From assembly GCA_027625915.1 (NCBI GenBank), contig JANTQA010000045.1, positions 3,410,001 to 3,474,000 on the forward strand: a stretch of DNA of 64,000 nucleotides. The letters run 5' to 3'. This stretch comes from Anaeramoeba flamelloides (lineage: Eukaryota; Metamonada; Anaeramoebidae). How positions within the stretch are numbered: position 1 is the stretch's first letter; every line of letters starts with the position of its first letter. The notes under the pieces were generated by a model that searched no databases, was not told the origin of the DNA, and was given only the letters and a program-made list of their open reading frames with translations. Both the position numbers and the translations under genes were made by a program. Positions 12,388 through 23,978 of the stretch are shown piece after piece.

Positions 12388-15300
12388 ATGAAAAACCAAA
12401 AGCTGTTAGTAATATTTATGATCGTACTTGAAATCATTATGATTAGTCTAATTTCCAGTTGGATGCGTTACACGACAGATTTAGAGGAAGACCAAGACTC
12501 AGCAAGTGATCTGGAAAAAATCTCATCTTTTGGCAATATCAATGATTTGATGGTTGTGGTAGTCCTGGGCTTTGGGATAATCATGCTGTCTTATCGAAAC
12601 TATGGGCTGTCAACAATGGGGTACATCTTGCTGATTGTCTCATTTTGCGTTCCGTTTTCAATAATACTCAATGTGTTTTGGTACCAAGTCTCGATCAGAG
12701 ACGTTCGGGTCTATCGCATCGATCTTTCAATTTTTATCGAATCAATGTTTGCAACACTGACTGTGATGATCTGTTTTAGGGCTCTGTTAGGAAAAGTTAC
12801 ACCATTCCTGTTGTTTTTGGTTTCCATTTTTGAGATTTTTTTTTATTCGTTAAATGTTTATGTAAGCTCCTTCGAACTTGAAATTTTTGATCTTGGCAAA
12901 TCAATGAATGTGCATCTTTTTGCTGGCTGCTTTTCAATAACAGTATCGCTAATATACACCATGTCAAACAAAGCAATTTACACCGCATATAAGAAACAAG
13001 TTTCTGATCACATAAGCGAAACAATCACGCTTTTGGGAACATTTCTATTATGGATCTATTTACCCGGCGCCAACGGATCATTGGCACAGAACACAGGCTT
13101 TTATCGCTCAATAATTAATTCAGTTATGTCCTTAATTTCTTCAACAGTCGTTACCTTTCTATTGTCCGGCTTTTTTAATAATGGTGTGTTTGCTTATTTA
13201 ATTTATCCAAAACTTATTTAAATCATAAAATAATTTTTTTCTTTTCTTTTTTGTTCTTTGTGCTCTCATTTTTTTTTATTTAACATCATCTCTTCGAAAA
13301 CCATTGTTTACAACAAAAGGAAAATTCACAATTAAAGATGTCCGTAATGGAACGATAGTTGGTAAGTTATAATTACTTTTTCTTTTTAAACAAAATTTTT
13401 TTTAATTTACATCTTTCCAAACACCAACCACTGTAAAACCTCTCAAAGAATTGTTTGTTATTAACCCACCCACAACATTTAATTCAACAATTTTACCACT
13501 GGCAATCAAAAACTGATTTGATTTCTGGTCAGGTTGAAAAACATTGGTGAAAAAAAATTTCAAATTTTCCACAAACGTTTTGTTTTTGTGTTTTCCACAC
13601 AAAGACTTTAATTTTATTCTGACAAAAATTTCAATTCACACAAATCCCAAAATACTGTTACTTTCGAAATAAGGGGCTATTACACATAAAAGTAAATCAA
13701 AAATTAATATTTCATCTCAAAGTTTCAAAAAGGAAAGTTGATTAAGGACTATCTGAATTTTATGCTCTGTGAGCATTGGAATACAAAGCAGTAAATAGAC
13801 TAAGACCTTAAAAATATAATGAATTGAGGGAAAGTCAAATATTGTCAATTTTTAGCAATTTAAGATTTTGACTAAAATCATTTATTGATCCAAAAACTTT
13901 TCGAAAAATCCCAACAAAACAAGGCAAAAATAAAAAGCTATTTTTTTTCATATTGGGAAAATGTCACTCCACTTTCTTTTCAAATGGGTGGCTACTCTCA
14001 CCACCAACTCTAACATACTTCAATATAAAGTGGAGTGACATTTTCCCAATATCATTTTGGAAGTCGAAAATTTTGAGTGAAAATTTTTGGATTTGGAAAG
14101 TAAATTTTTTTGTCTTCCTCAAAAAAAACCTAAATTTTACATTTTAACAAAGATCTATTAACTCAACATTCTTTTGAGTTCATAATTCGTGTTGTGGGTA
14201 TAAAAGTAATATTCACTGGGAATAAAATTCGAATAATCCTTAAGGCTTAGATCAATAATTGAAAAAAAAATTTTAATCGATCTATGGAAACTATTCTGTA
14301 ATTGGATAAAAAAAAACCGAAAACACAACAAAAAAATAAAAAAAATATTTCCAAATTGAAGGAAAGTGTATTATTATTTTTAAACGCTTACAACTGTTTT
14401 AAATATACTAAAAAATTTTGAATTTTAGTTTATAATTTTATTGAACACATTATTGATCTCATCAATTATTTTTTTTTTAGAAGAACCATCCATTTATTTA
14501 TTTTACACTACCAGCAATATTTGTTTTTTAACCAATAATTATTAAAATATTTGGGCGACTTGATATAAAAACTTTTATTTATTAATCGGAAAATGACAGT
14601 AATTAAAAAAATCACACTATTTTAAAAGTATGGAATAAAAATTTTAAAAAGTGGGACTTCAAACTGTTTAATTTACTTGTTTTAGGTAGTTTGGACAACA
14701 CTTGATAAAACTTTTATCACGCACTTTTTTAAGGACTCTTAGTATTTATATTCTCTGAGTTTTATTATAAACTTAATTTCAAAAATAGGGGCAGATTTTT
14801 CATCCTAAAAAAATTTGTTTAATTGTTTTTTTTGTTTTTATTTATTGAATAATAATTTATTTTACTAAAGTTTTCAGAGATAATAACCAATATAGATTAA
14901 TAAATAAAAATATAGTGAAATCGTTTTATTTTTTGAAACACAAATGAAAAAAAAATATAATAATAAAAAAGTTTGCCACTCATTTTGAAATTTGGCTTAA
15001 AGTGCCCTAAAGAAAAAAAAACATTTAATTGATTATTTATTCCTGAAAAATCAAAATATTGAAATTTTTGTTTTTTTTTTTTGAATTATGTATCCTAAAT
15101 GAAATCAGATTTCTAAATTGAAAAAAATATACTGAGCTGAAATTATATCCAATTTAAATTTCAAGTGCCAGTAGAGATTCATAATTTTTTTTTCATTAAT
15201 GTTTTTGCTTATTTGATTCAAAAATCTGTATTCATATATTCCACATAATACTTTTTTAAAAATAAATTTCATTCCAGGAATAAAAAAAAAAAAAGTTACA

Positions 15301-18249
15301 AATGCTTAAAGATCCCAAAATAGAGGACCCCAATAATATATATATATATATATTATAACGTGATATAAACATGCTGTAAAGGTGTTATAAATGTTTAAAA
15401 TGTTATAAAATTTTATAATAAAAACTTTTAAAACATTTATGTTGGTTATAAAATGTGTTTTAAATGTTGTAACATTTTACTAACCTGTTATAAGAATATT
15501 TTTTCAAAAAAAAATGGAAACAATCATCATATAAAAGGGAATTTTGTTCTAAAAATGTTATATAGATGTTATTTTTTTTTTTTTATTTGGAATAAAATTA
15601 AATAATTTTTATTTTGGTAATAAAGAAAAACTAATACATAGAAATTGAAAATAAAAAACACTTCAAATATAAATAAAAATATAAATTCGGGTAATAAGTG
15701 ACCCGTTCTTTGGAATAATGTAGTAGAGCACCAACTAGTGCCTATATTTTCCAAAATTCAAAAGAAAAGAGAAAAATCACAGATTGTCTAATTTTTATTT
15801 ATTATTGATACTCTTTTTATTTGGTTTTTATCCCTGCTGTGAATTCTTCTGAAAAGTACATTGGTGTGCCTTATAGTGCAAAAGAGTAACTAGATTTTAC
15901 AGAATTCAAAAGAATAGGTAAAATTAATTACAGTCTTTGATTTTTCACTATTCTTATAAATCCTGGAAAAGCCAAAGGGGATTTTCTTGAGGTTTTACTG
16001 CTTTATCTGTGAAGTGTTCTAGGTTTTTTTTTACTTTAGAAATAAACCGAAAATTTATTAAAATTTTCGGTTTATTTCTAAAGTAAAAAAAACCTAACGA
16101 AAATCTATTGGATTTTCTAAATAAACAGAAAACTCAAGAAAACCTAATGGAGCTTTTCGAAAATTCGAAAGAATAGAGAAAAATCAAAGGCACCTTTTTC
16201 AAAACTTAAAAACTCTAGAAAAGCTAAAGATGATTTTCAAAAATTCAAAGGAATTTACCAAAGCCTTTGATTTTGCCCAATTCTTTCAAATTCTCGAAAA
16301 CCTAACAAAAATCTAACTACATTGGATAAATTTTAAATTTGGCAATTTAAATGAAATTATTATTTTTTTATTAAGATATTTTAATTATTTTTCTTCTTCA
16401 GCTTTTTTTTTTTTATTTTGATAATTTTTCCTTTAATTACTCCTTCCTTGAGATAAATAAATAAATAACTCTTATTTTAAAAATCCAAAATTATTTTTAT
16501 TCAGGCTTTCTCGGAAAAAAATTTTTTTGATCCTGAAAAAATATGAATTGGAAATGCAGTAAAATCCAATTAACTACACCAAGTGTAGCTTTTTTATTTT
16601 TATAATTATTTTGGTGGTAGTTAATAAAAAAGTAATCATAACTTGTTTATTTTTTTCAAAAAAATTACTCACATTTCCGTTCTTTTGCAACTGTATTTTA
16701 TTTCTATTTTTTTTTTACTCTGGTTTCAAATTGTTAATAAAAGAAAATAATTTTTTGAGTTTTATAAATATTCAAAAATTAAATGTTTTATTAATTTACT
16801 AAAATTTATTTGTGTTGTTTTTAGAATGGGTATAACTAACCCGACTAATTATAAAAAAACTTGTGAGAGTTCAACAGTCAATTAAAAAAATACTTTATCC
16901 ACCTTTAGCTTTTCATGAATTTAAAAGAATAGAGAAAAATCATGGATTTTACTCAATTCTTTTGAATTCTGGAAAACCGACTATAGCTTTTTTTTAATTT
17001 GAGAAATAAAAAGAAAATTTTCTCTCTTCTTTTTCTTTCTTGAATTTTCGAAAAGCATCATTAGGTTTTCTTGAGTTTTCTATTTATTTGTGAAGTGTTC
17101 TAGGTTTTTTTTACTTTAGAAATAAACCGAAAATTTATTAAAATTTTCGGTTTATTTCTAAAGTAAAAAAAACCTAACGAAAATCTATTGGATTTTGTTA
17201 ATAAAACAGAAAATTCAATAAAACCAAAGTACTCATCATGAGCTAACCACCCTTTATTTAAACATAATTTTTTCAAAAAAAATAAATAAATAAAAGAAGG
17301 AATAATGTTAATTTATGATCAATCTTTTCAATAAACAAATAAAAAAAAATAAAAAAAAGAAAGAAAAAAAGTAGTTCCTCCACAACATTCTACAGTAATA
17401 TACCAAAATTTTTATGATTTGCTCACTTAATAACAACATTTTAAATTTCAAAAATTTTTTCATCCTAAATTAAAAAAAAAAACTTTTTACTCTTTAATAA
17501 ATAGGTGGAATTGCAATTGGGTCTGTTGCACATTTATACCTTACTCCAATTGTTTCTATGGGTATTGGCGGGGTAGCTTCATTAATATCATTTTTTTCAA
17601 TGAATATGTTTTGTGGTTGGTATGAAAAACGATTAAACATTAAAGATACAAGCGAAATATTTAGTTTAAATATTATACCAGGTAATATATTTAATTTCTA
17701 GCAATAAATCTAACCACGATCTTGCCATTATCACTTATTAATTGTTATTAGCTTGATGTTTTATTAGATTCTATTTTTTTTCTTTCTTTTCATTTCTCAT
17801 GAACAAATAATAATTGGTTTTTTTAATCTTTTATTTCTGGTCACTTTATAGGTTTTGTCAGTGGTCTTTCTTCTATAATTGTAAGTGCAATTGCCTCAAA
17901 GTATGATTCAAAATATTCTGATCAATTTTTTAAATATTTTCCTCAAGGAAATGATCAATGGAAATTTCAAGCAGGCGGATTATTCTTTACAATAGGCATA
18001 GCTATCTTTGGCGGCGGATTTTGTGGTTTATGTATAAAACTTTTTAACTTCCCAGCACCAAAAGAGCCATTTAATGATGAAGAAAATTGGAACGAAAGTA
18101 ATTCAACATTAAAAGAAAGGGATGATTCAGATCTTGAATTGAAAAGACAAAATTTCAATATATCAGCAAGGGATAATTTTAATTTTAAATTAAAAACACC
18201 AATGCAATCAGAAGATGATGACGAAAAAATTAGTTCAGATTCAGATTAG
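12388..18249 (+). CDS. Rh-type ammonium transporter homologue, divergent pore
   Basis: Spliced CDS with exons 12388-13183, 13320-13361, 17505-17681 and 17852-18249; phases agree at every junction and give 470 aa. It aligns end to end with animal Rh glycoproteins (RhAG/RhCG, Amt/Mep/Rh superfamily of ammonia channels in membranes): MIVLEIIMIS in TM1, FGNINDLMVVVVLGFG, ALLGKVTP, FDLGKSMNVHLF, LLGTFLLW, KFTIKDVRNGTIVGGIAIGS. Multiple membrane segments are evident and the C-terminal about 75 residues form an acidic cytosolic tail. Asp168 and the first twin-His (His176) are kept. The second pore histidine, in the usual D-T-C-G-V-H-N-L-H-G-L-P-G block, is replaced: here the block reads DTSEIFSLNIIPG, with Asn335 at that position. 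The start at 12388 matches the family N-terminus. It may have altered transport or be a structural partner, as in vertebrate Rh30 proteins. Confidence 0.9.
13950..14052. repeat. Perfect 26-bp inverted repeat with 51-bp loop in the Rh intron 2
   Basis: Left arm 13950-13975 begins ATATTGGGAAAATGTCACTC; right arm 14027-14052 is its exact reverse complement. The loop is unusually C-rich for this genome (GGGTGGCTACTCTCACCACC). No related copy seen in the window. Confidence 0.85.
15326..15575 (+). repeat. Interspersed repeat family D, copy 1 (TGTTATAA-rich)
   Basis: Built from many irregularly spaced variants of GTTATAA and TTATAAC, followed by ATGGAAACAATCATCATATA and ending ATGTTATATAGATGTT. The reverse complement of this whole block is present at about 24985-25215. 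A TA microsatellite marks its left part. Confidence 0.7.
15718..16325. repeat. Modular hairpin family G cluster in the Rh intron 2
   Basis: Begins GCACCAACTAGTGCC. It holds several partial CAAAAGAAT / ATTCTTTTG units and one near-perfect long palindrome (about 16030-16090) with arms ACTTTAGAAATAAACCGAAAA / inverse, ending CCTAACGAAAATC. Nearly the same palindrome recurs at 17101-17185. Confidence 0.75.
16903..17235. repeat. Modular hairpin family G cluster, second in the Rh intron 2
   Basis: Starts with the CTTTTCATGAATTTAAAAGAAT / ATTCTTTTGAATTCTGG palindrome. It then carries the GTGAAGTGTTCTAGG leader and the ACTTTAGAAATAAACCGAAAA palindrome, essentially identical to the copy at about 16007-16110. 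Such low divergence suggests recent copying. Confidence 0.75.
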
Positions 18250-18475
18250 AATTCAAAATTAAATCTTTAATTAATTTTTAAAAAAATAATTAAAGAATTT
18301 ATTTATATTTTTTCTTTAAAATTTTCTTTTTAGAAATATCTTTTGCTTAAAAATAATTTTATAAAAATTTTCAAAAATAAATAATCCTAAAATAAAAAAA
18401 AATGTTTTTACAAAAGTCTTATAAGTTTTCATTTCTTTGTTTCTTTTATTCTGTCTTGAAGAAAAATCAATTTAA

Positions 18476-18709
18476 TATAACTTTCCATATCACAAAATTG
18501 ATATATATTTTCAAGTAAAACAACTTCATACTTTTCATCTGGAAAGAATTATTTTCAATTTGGTAACTAAAAAAGTCAAAAAAATATTAAGAAGAGTTCA
18601 TTATTTAGAGAGTAATTATACTCAATCTCCAAGAAAAGCTGGGGGAATTTATTTTTGTAATTTGAGTAAACTTGATTTATTAATGCAAATAGTTGAAAAT
18701 TTTTCATAA
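18476..18709 (+). pseudogene. Orphan open stretch resembling a PHAX RNA-binding domain
   Basis: A 77-codon frame without ATG or other recognisable start is open from 18476 to the TAA at 18707-18709. Its second half reads ...LERIIFNLVTKKVKKILRRV, then HYLESNY, then SPRKAGGIYFCNLSKLD. The R-x-x-G-G-(I/V)-(F/Y)-x-N-L pattern after a helical LV..K...L segment recalls the RNA_GG_bind domain of PHAX, the adaptor for snRNA export, whose signature is RRTPGG(V/I)F.NL. I see no upstream exon, so it is either the last exon of an unrecognised gene squeezed behind the Rh gene or a relic. The resemblance is from memory and short. Confidence 0.35.
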
Positions 18710-19894
18710 TTTTCCTGATTTTTTATTTTTTTTTTGTTATTTTTTGATTAAAATAATTTAACTCTATTTTTTTTTAAAAAGGTATTATTTGATCCTTCAT
18801 TTTTCATAATTCTTTTTTAATTGTAGAACTTTCAGAAAACAATACCATATATACTGATTGTTTATTTTAAGTTTCTATAATCATTTATTTTATATACAAT
18901 GAACAAAATAAAGCTTGCCCAACAGGCTATAGATCTGTGTTTCAAAAAATAAAAAGTGCCTTTTTTTCTTCTTGTTCCAATGTAACATCCAATTCACTGC
19001 CCATTAGTCATAACACCAAAATTTTAAACTGGATTTGAATGTCTATTTCTTGATATTTAAAGTTAATTTTGAATTTTTCATACAATTTGTTAAAATTTTT
19101 TATAAGTTTTTTAAATTTTTTGGATTTTTTTTGATGAAAAAAATTTTACTCTATTTTTTGATATAATTGGAAAATTTGATTCTAATTATTGAGAATTACT
19201 TTTTAAATAATACAACGATAAGAAACCAATACCATATTTAATTTGGGGTATATTGCCGTTTTCTTTGAATGGTTAAGATATAGGTCTGATATAATAAAAA
19301 AACATACGTTTTATTTGGAAACATGGATTAAAACTTTTCGTCAGGCATTATTTTGACAACAGAATATTTCTGAAAGATGAGACGTGCTTTTAATTGACAT
19401 CAGGAGTTTAACCACCTGTGTTATTTACACACCAAAAGACTCAGAAATCGTTTGGGATTTAAAGCCCGAATTAACCTTTTTTTCATTTTCCTTTATATAA
19501 TTTGTGTTAATTGACAAATCAAAAGAAATTATTCTTTCAAAATTAAAAAAGAAAGAGTGTTAAAAATTCACAACTTTTTAAATTCATATAAACAAGTTCA
19601 AAAAGTTTTGTTTCAAATTGTTTTTGGGACAACTAATCAAATACTTAGTTTCTCATCGTATTAATATTACGACTACTCTTGTTTTCTATAAATTCTTTTC
19701 AGATTTACAAAAGATCACAAAAAACAAAAAAAAATTTGCAAAGAATTTATTTTTTAACTTTTTGTTCGACAAAATAAATAGAGAACTTAATTTTCCCATC
19801 CCTTCTTGTAAAGAAGACTACTCTTTTCAAACGAAACACTGTCTGAGTCTGGGAATAACTTCATCAAAGCAAACAAAATTTTTTCAATAAACCT
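18710..19894. other. Intergenic DNA before the ankyrin gene, with coding-like traces
   Basis: Mostly AT-rich. A short open stretch at about 19379-19499 (+) reads VLLIDIRSLTTCVIYTPKD and then SEIVWDLKPELTFF, unusually rich in D, E, W and C for chance sequence here, but is bounded by stops. An open frame at 19618-19890 ends four bases before the ankyrin ATG and is probably 5' UTR. Confidence 0.35.
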
Positions 19895-22720
19895 ATGATT
19901 AATATCTTTCATACAAAGAAAATTTCAGAAACAAAAGATAAAAAGAACAAAAAAAGTAAAAGAAAACTCATTAAACGGCATCTTCGAAAATTTAAGACTT
20001 TAGCAATTAAAAAAGAAGAACCAAAACAACAGCAACTACCACAACAAAAACCACCACAATTAAAATTTACTTATTCAAAGCACCAATTAGTCAGGAATAG
20101 TAGTTTAGTTTCTCTCGAAACGAGGTTTGATCAAGAGTCGATCAATGCCTATGACCTCTCGGGATTAAAGCCAATCCACGTAGTCTTTTTGTCAAGCAAG
20201 AACCCACAGGAAACTGCGAAGAAGCTTCAGAATTTAGGTGCCGAACTGAATTCCTTGACAACAAATGGAGAGACTGCGCTTCATATGCTGTGCAAGTCAG
20301 AGAACCAAGATCTTGAATCTTTAAGGTTCCTGTTGGAGAACAAAATAGATGTCGACGTGCAAAATAATAGCGGCCAAACTGCATTGTCTTACCTTTGTGA
20401 AAGGTCTGATTGTAATCCTAAATTTGTTGAAATGCTACTACAAAGCGGAGCAGATCCGAATTTGGTAAGGAATGACGGTTGCTCACCAATCATGTTGACG
20501 TGCAGATCAAAATTGCCAATTAGTATTATTAAATTACTCCTCGATTCGAAAGCCGACTTAACACTCAAGTCTAAAAGCGGCCGTTTACCCTTACACGAGT
20601 ATTTGGCTCCAAGCTTTAATGATCAGAAAATTAATCCAAAAGTTGTTCAATTGTTAGTCGAAAAAGACAATTCATTAGTCAACCTGGTGGATACAAGAGG
20701 AATGTTGCCAATGCATTTGGCCTGTCGGGACTGTTTTAATTCTCCAGAAATTATTGAAATCCTAATTAACAATGGATCTCAAACCAACGAATTAAGCAGG
20801 AGTGGCTATGCGCCATTACATTTTCTTTGTCAATCTGATCAGATCAATTTAACATCTTTAAGATTATTATTAAACCATGAAAAAATTGATCTTAATATTG
20901 AATCAACAGCTAAATCCTATTTAGGCTGGAACGCCATCCATTTCCTTTGTTTAAACAAATCATTAAATATTCAAACAATCAAAGAATTTTATGACAAAGG
21001 GATGAATTTCGATTTACAGACTAAAAATGGTTTGTTAACACCAATTCATATCATTTGTAAAAAAAGAAAATTTAAAAACAAGAAAAAGAAAAAGAAAAAT
21101 AGCAAGAACAAGAACAAGAAAAAGAAATCACAATTTATACAATATATAACTTCTGATGATTACACCGATACAGACTCCAATTCCAATTCCATCTCTGATG
21201 ATATTGATCATTCTTATAGTAATTCCGAGATTGATCTTGGTCTTGACAATAATATTGGTTTTAATTCAAACTCTGATTCTAGTTGCGGTTTAAATGAGCA
21301 AAATAATCAGAATAATACAAAGAATCATCAAAATAATAATAATAATACAAATAATATTAGTGATGATTTCAATTTAGGTGGTGATTTAATTGTAGACAGT
21401 GATGAGATTGACGAAAACACTATCGCTAATTTGAAAAATGATGATCACCAAGAAAATTCAATTATTGATGTTGTCACATATTTGATCGAAAATATAAATA
21501 TTGATCTTGATATAAGGGACAAAAATGGGAAAACTGCATTTGGTTATCTCTGGGAAAAGCAATCAACCCCAAAACCTGAAGAGGTTGGATTAATGAAATT
21601 ATTTTTAAGTAAAGGAGTTAAAATTAATAAACAGCATAAAGAAGATTTAACATTAATGGAAATAATTACTGGGAAGAATAAAATAATTAAAAGCAATTTA
21701 TTAATAAAAGCAATTTTGATTGGGCTAGATCCAGAAAAAAGAAATAGGCATGGCATGACTGCTTTACATATTGCATGCTGCTCAAAAAATAGAGATATAA
21801 ACATAATTAGACAATTGTTACAGTATAAAGTCCAAACAAATGTATGTGATTATTATGGGCAGACGGCCTTACATTTGATTTGTAAAAATGATCCTAATAA
21901 TATTTATAAAATAAAATTACTTTTAAATTTGTCAAAAATAAATAATAATAATAATCTAGCAACAAATGTAAATCAAAAAGATATGTTTGGTTTAACAGCT
22001 CTGCATCATCTTTGTAAAAAAAAAGCTGCGCCCATTGAATCAATTCAATATTTATTAGAAAATGGCGCAGATGCTTCCATAACAGATCGCTTTGGAAATA
22101 ATGCACTTTTATTTGCTTGCTATTCGCCAACCCCCAACAATGAATTAATCAAATTATTCATTGAGAAAAAGAGTGACGTAAATATCAAAGTTAATTCTGG
22201 CTGGTTGAGGAATGATACACCATTGATAGCCTGTTGTAAACACTCCCAAAATAAGGAAATCATTTCTCTTTTATTAAAAAATGGCGCCGATCCCAATGCT
22301 AGAGATAAATTGGGTAACACCGCTTTACATTTTTTATTTAGTATAAAGCCATTAAATATAAATGCAATATTGTTATTAGTTAAAAATAATGCGAATTTAA
22401 ATTCAAAAAATTGTATATCCGGAAATTCGCCAATACATTACGTTGCAAAATTTAAAAATTTAAACCAAAATTTTGTTAATTTTTTGGTTGTAAATGATTC
22501 CAATTTCAATTTACAAAACGTTTGTTACTATTTTTGTTTTTTATATTTTCTTATTAAATATTTCTTTTTTCTTTTTTCTTTTTTTTTTTTATTTCTTTTT
22601 TCTTTTTTCTTTTTTCTTTTTTCTTTGAATCATAATACATTAAATGAGGAAATTGAGAATTTCTATTTTGATAAACTAGAAACAACTATTTGTGAAAAAA
22701 AGTTCAAACACTATTTTTAA
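19895..22720 (+). CDS. Ankyrin-repeat protein with acidic, Asn-rich insert
   Basis: Long frame from ATG at 19895; 941 aa if unspliced. Residues 1-50 are strongly basic. Ankyrin repeats begin near residue 68 and continue to about 875, marked by G-x-T-A-L-H and LLL..GADPN motifs (for example TTNGETALHMLCKSEN, NGADPNARDKLGNTALHFL). Many units are lengthened to 35-37 residues. A low-complexity block at about 390-530 (Lys-rich, then Asp/Ser/Asn-rich) interrupts the array. Ankyrin solenoids are protein-protein interaction scaffolds; no catalytic domain is seen. The end is odd: residues about 876-918 are nearly all F/Y/L from a pyrimidine-rich tract that looks like a 129-bp intron (GT at 22520, AG at 22647-22648) kept open because its length is a multiple of three. 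Removing it gives 898 aa. Downstream target unknown. Confidence 0.85.
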   Translation: MINIFHTKKISETKDKKNKKSKRKLIKRHLRKFKTLAIKKEEPKQQQLPQQKPPQLKFTYSKHQLVRNSSLVSLETRFDQESINAYDLSGLKPIHVVFLSSKNPQETAKKLQNLGAELNSLTTNGETALHMLCKSENQDLESLRFLLENKIDVDVQNNSGQTALSYLCERSDCNPKFVEMLLQSGADPNLVRNDGCSPIMLTCRSKLPISIIKLLLDSKADLTLKSKSGRLPLHEYLAPSFNDQKINPKVVQLLVEKDNSLVNLVDTRGMLPMHLACRDCFNSPEIIEILINNGSQTNELSRSGYAPLHFLCQSDQINLTSLRLLLNHEKIDLNIESTAKSYLGWNAIHFLCLNKSLNIQTIKEFYDKGMNFDLQTKNGLLTPIHIICKKRKFKNKKKKKKNSKNKNKKKKSQFIQYITSDDYTDTDSNSNSISDDIDHSYSNSEIDLGLDNNIGFNSNSDSSCGLNEQNNQNNTKNHQNNNNNTNNISDDFNLGGDLIVDSDEIDENTIANLKNDDHQENSIIDVVTYLIENINIDLDIRDKNGKTAFGYLWEKQSTPKPEEVGLMKLFLSKGVKINKQHKEDLTLMEIITGKNKIIKSNLLIKAILIGLDPEKRNRHGMTALHIACCSKNRDINIIRQLLQYKVQTNVCDYYGQTALHLICKNDPNNIYKIKLLLNLSKINNNNNLATNVNQKDMFGLTALHHLCKKKAAPIESIQYLLENGADASITDRFGNNALLFACYSPTPNNELIKLFIEKKSDVNIKVNSGWLRNDTPLIACCKHSQNKEIISLLLKNGADPNARDKLGNTALHFLFSIKPLNINAILLLVKNNANLNSKNCISGNSPIHYVAKFKNLNQNFVNFLVVNDSNFNLQNVCYYFCFLYFLIKYFFFLFSFFFLFLFSFFFFLFSLNHNTLNEEIENFYFDKLETTICEKKFKHYF

Positions 22721-22734
22721 TTGTAAACCTTACA

Positions 22735-22935
22735 GCAAATGAAAAGTAAGATCAATTAATAAAAGAAAAAATAAATGACAAAAAGACAAAATGGTGGATT
22801 AAAAATAGAAACAGTTTTTATAAGACTATCTTTTGGTAAAGTTTTTTCTTTGGTTGATTGATTATTAAAAATTTGTTGAAAAATTGACTAAACCCGAATT
22901 CAAAATTTTTGAGATCTCCAAATTTCAATTTTTTG
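22735..22935. mobile_element. Partial MITE family C copy just after the ankyrin gene
   Basis: Shares with family C the AAATGAAAAGTAAGATCAATTAATAAAA start, the AAACAGTTTTTATAAGACTATCTTTTGGT block and the GATTGATTATTAAAAATTTGTTGAAAAA segment, with the inner part inverted relative to 5417-5843. The right terminal repeat is not evident. Confidence 0.55.
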
Positions 22936-23569
22936 AAAAAAAAATCTTCTTTATTCAATTCTAGGTAAAATATTTAATTAGAACGACTCAATAATTGTAC
23001 TGTTAGCAATTATTTATAAATTTTCAATACCTCTAAAACTAAAAAATAAATAATTGTCAATACAAATAAATATTATTTCCAAAATTTTGGAGTTAGCAAC
23101 AAAAAAATAAATTGTATTGATAAATTTGTTGAAATTCTATTAGCAATTATTGATTGATCAAATGGTTGGGTACTTAACAATCAAATTTATTTGAGTTCTT
23201 TTATTTAAACAACTCAACTTTAACATGATATCAATCATTGGAAAAAATTTTTTCCATCAAATGAAACAGCTTACGTAATTGCAAAAATGAAATGAAAATA
23301 AAAAATGAAAAAATGAAAAAGTTTGTAATCCAAATTGTAATAAAATATAAAACTATTTTAAAAAAAAAATTGGAAATAATGTTTTTAAAAGTCCCTATAA
23401 AAAACAAGTAACATACGACCATAAACTTATTTTGAATATCATAGTAAAAACTTTTTTTCTCACACTTTTACATAATCACTAAAATTAAGAAGTACCCATA
23501 ACTTCTCTATTAACAAAATAATCAAATATTAATTGGAAAAAGAAATCAACATTAAAAATATTTTGTAAA

Positions 23570-23937
23570 CTTCATTTCACTCAAAGGGATAACGCCAAAA
23601 ATGAAAATTTCACTTTTTTTTTTAAGAATCAACCAAACAAAGATTATTTAGAAATAAGAGAAATTATAAACTTCAATTAGAGTTGATATTCATAAAAGAA
23701 ATACCTGAAAAAACTCTAAATTTTCGAAAAACAATAAAACGTTTAAAAAATTTTTAGGCCCCTTCCATGGGAACTTTTCGAGCAAAATTTCTACAATGTA
23801 TTTAGAAAATTAAAATTGTAAACAATAAACTTTTTTTAATAGTAAATATCTAAATTTTAAAACAAATTACAAAGCCTCAATTTTCTAAAGTTAATTTGGA
23901 GTTTCAAACATTTTTTTTTATTTTTTTTCTAATTAAC

Positions 23938-23978
<41 letters not shown>

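Noticed and set aside
13402-13602. 66-codon minus-strand ORF in the Rh intron 2 with a beta-strand-like C-terminus.
   Set aside because: No family resemblance, no splice context, and it lies inside a host intron on the opposite strand. Kept only as a remark.
19618-19890. 90-codon frame ending just before the ankyrin ATG.
   Set aside because: Has no ATG at its beginning, AT-driven composition, and it fits better as 5' UTR. It is out of frame with the ankyrin start.
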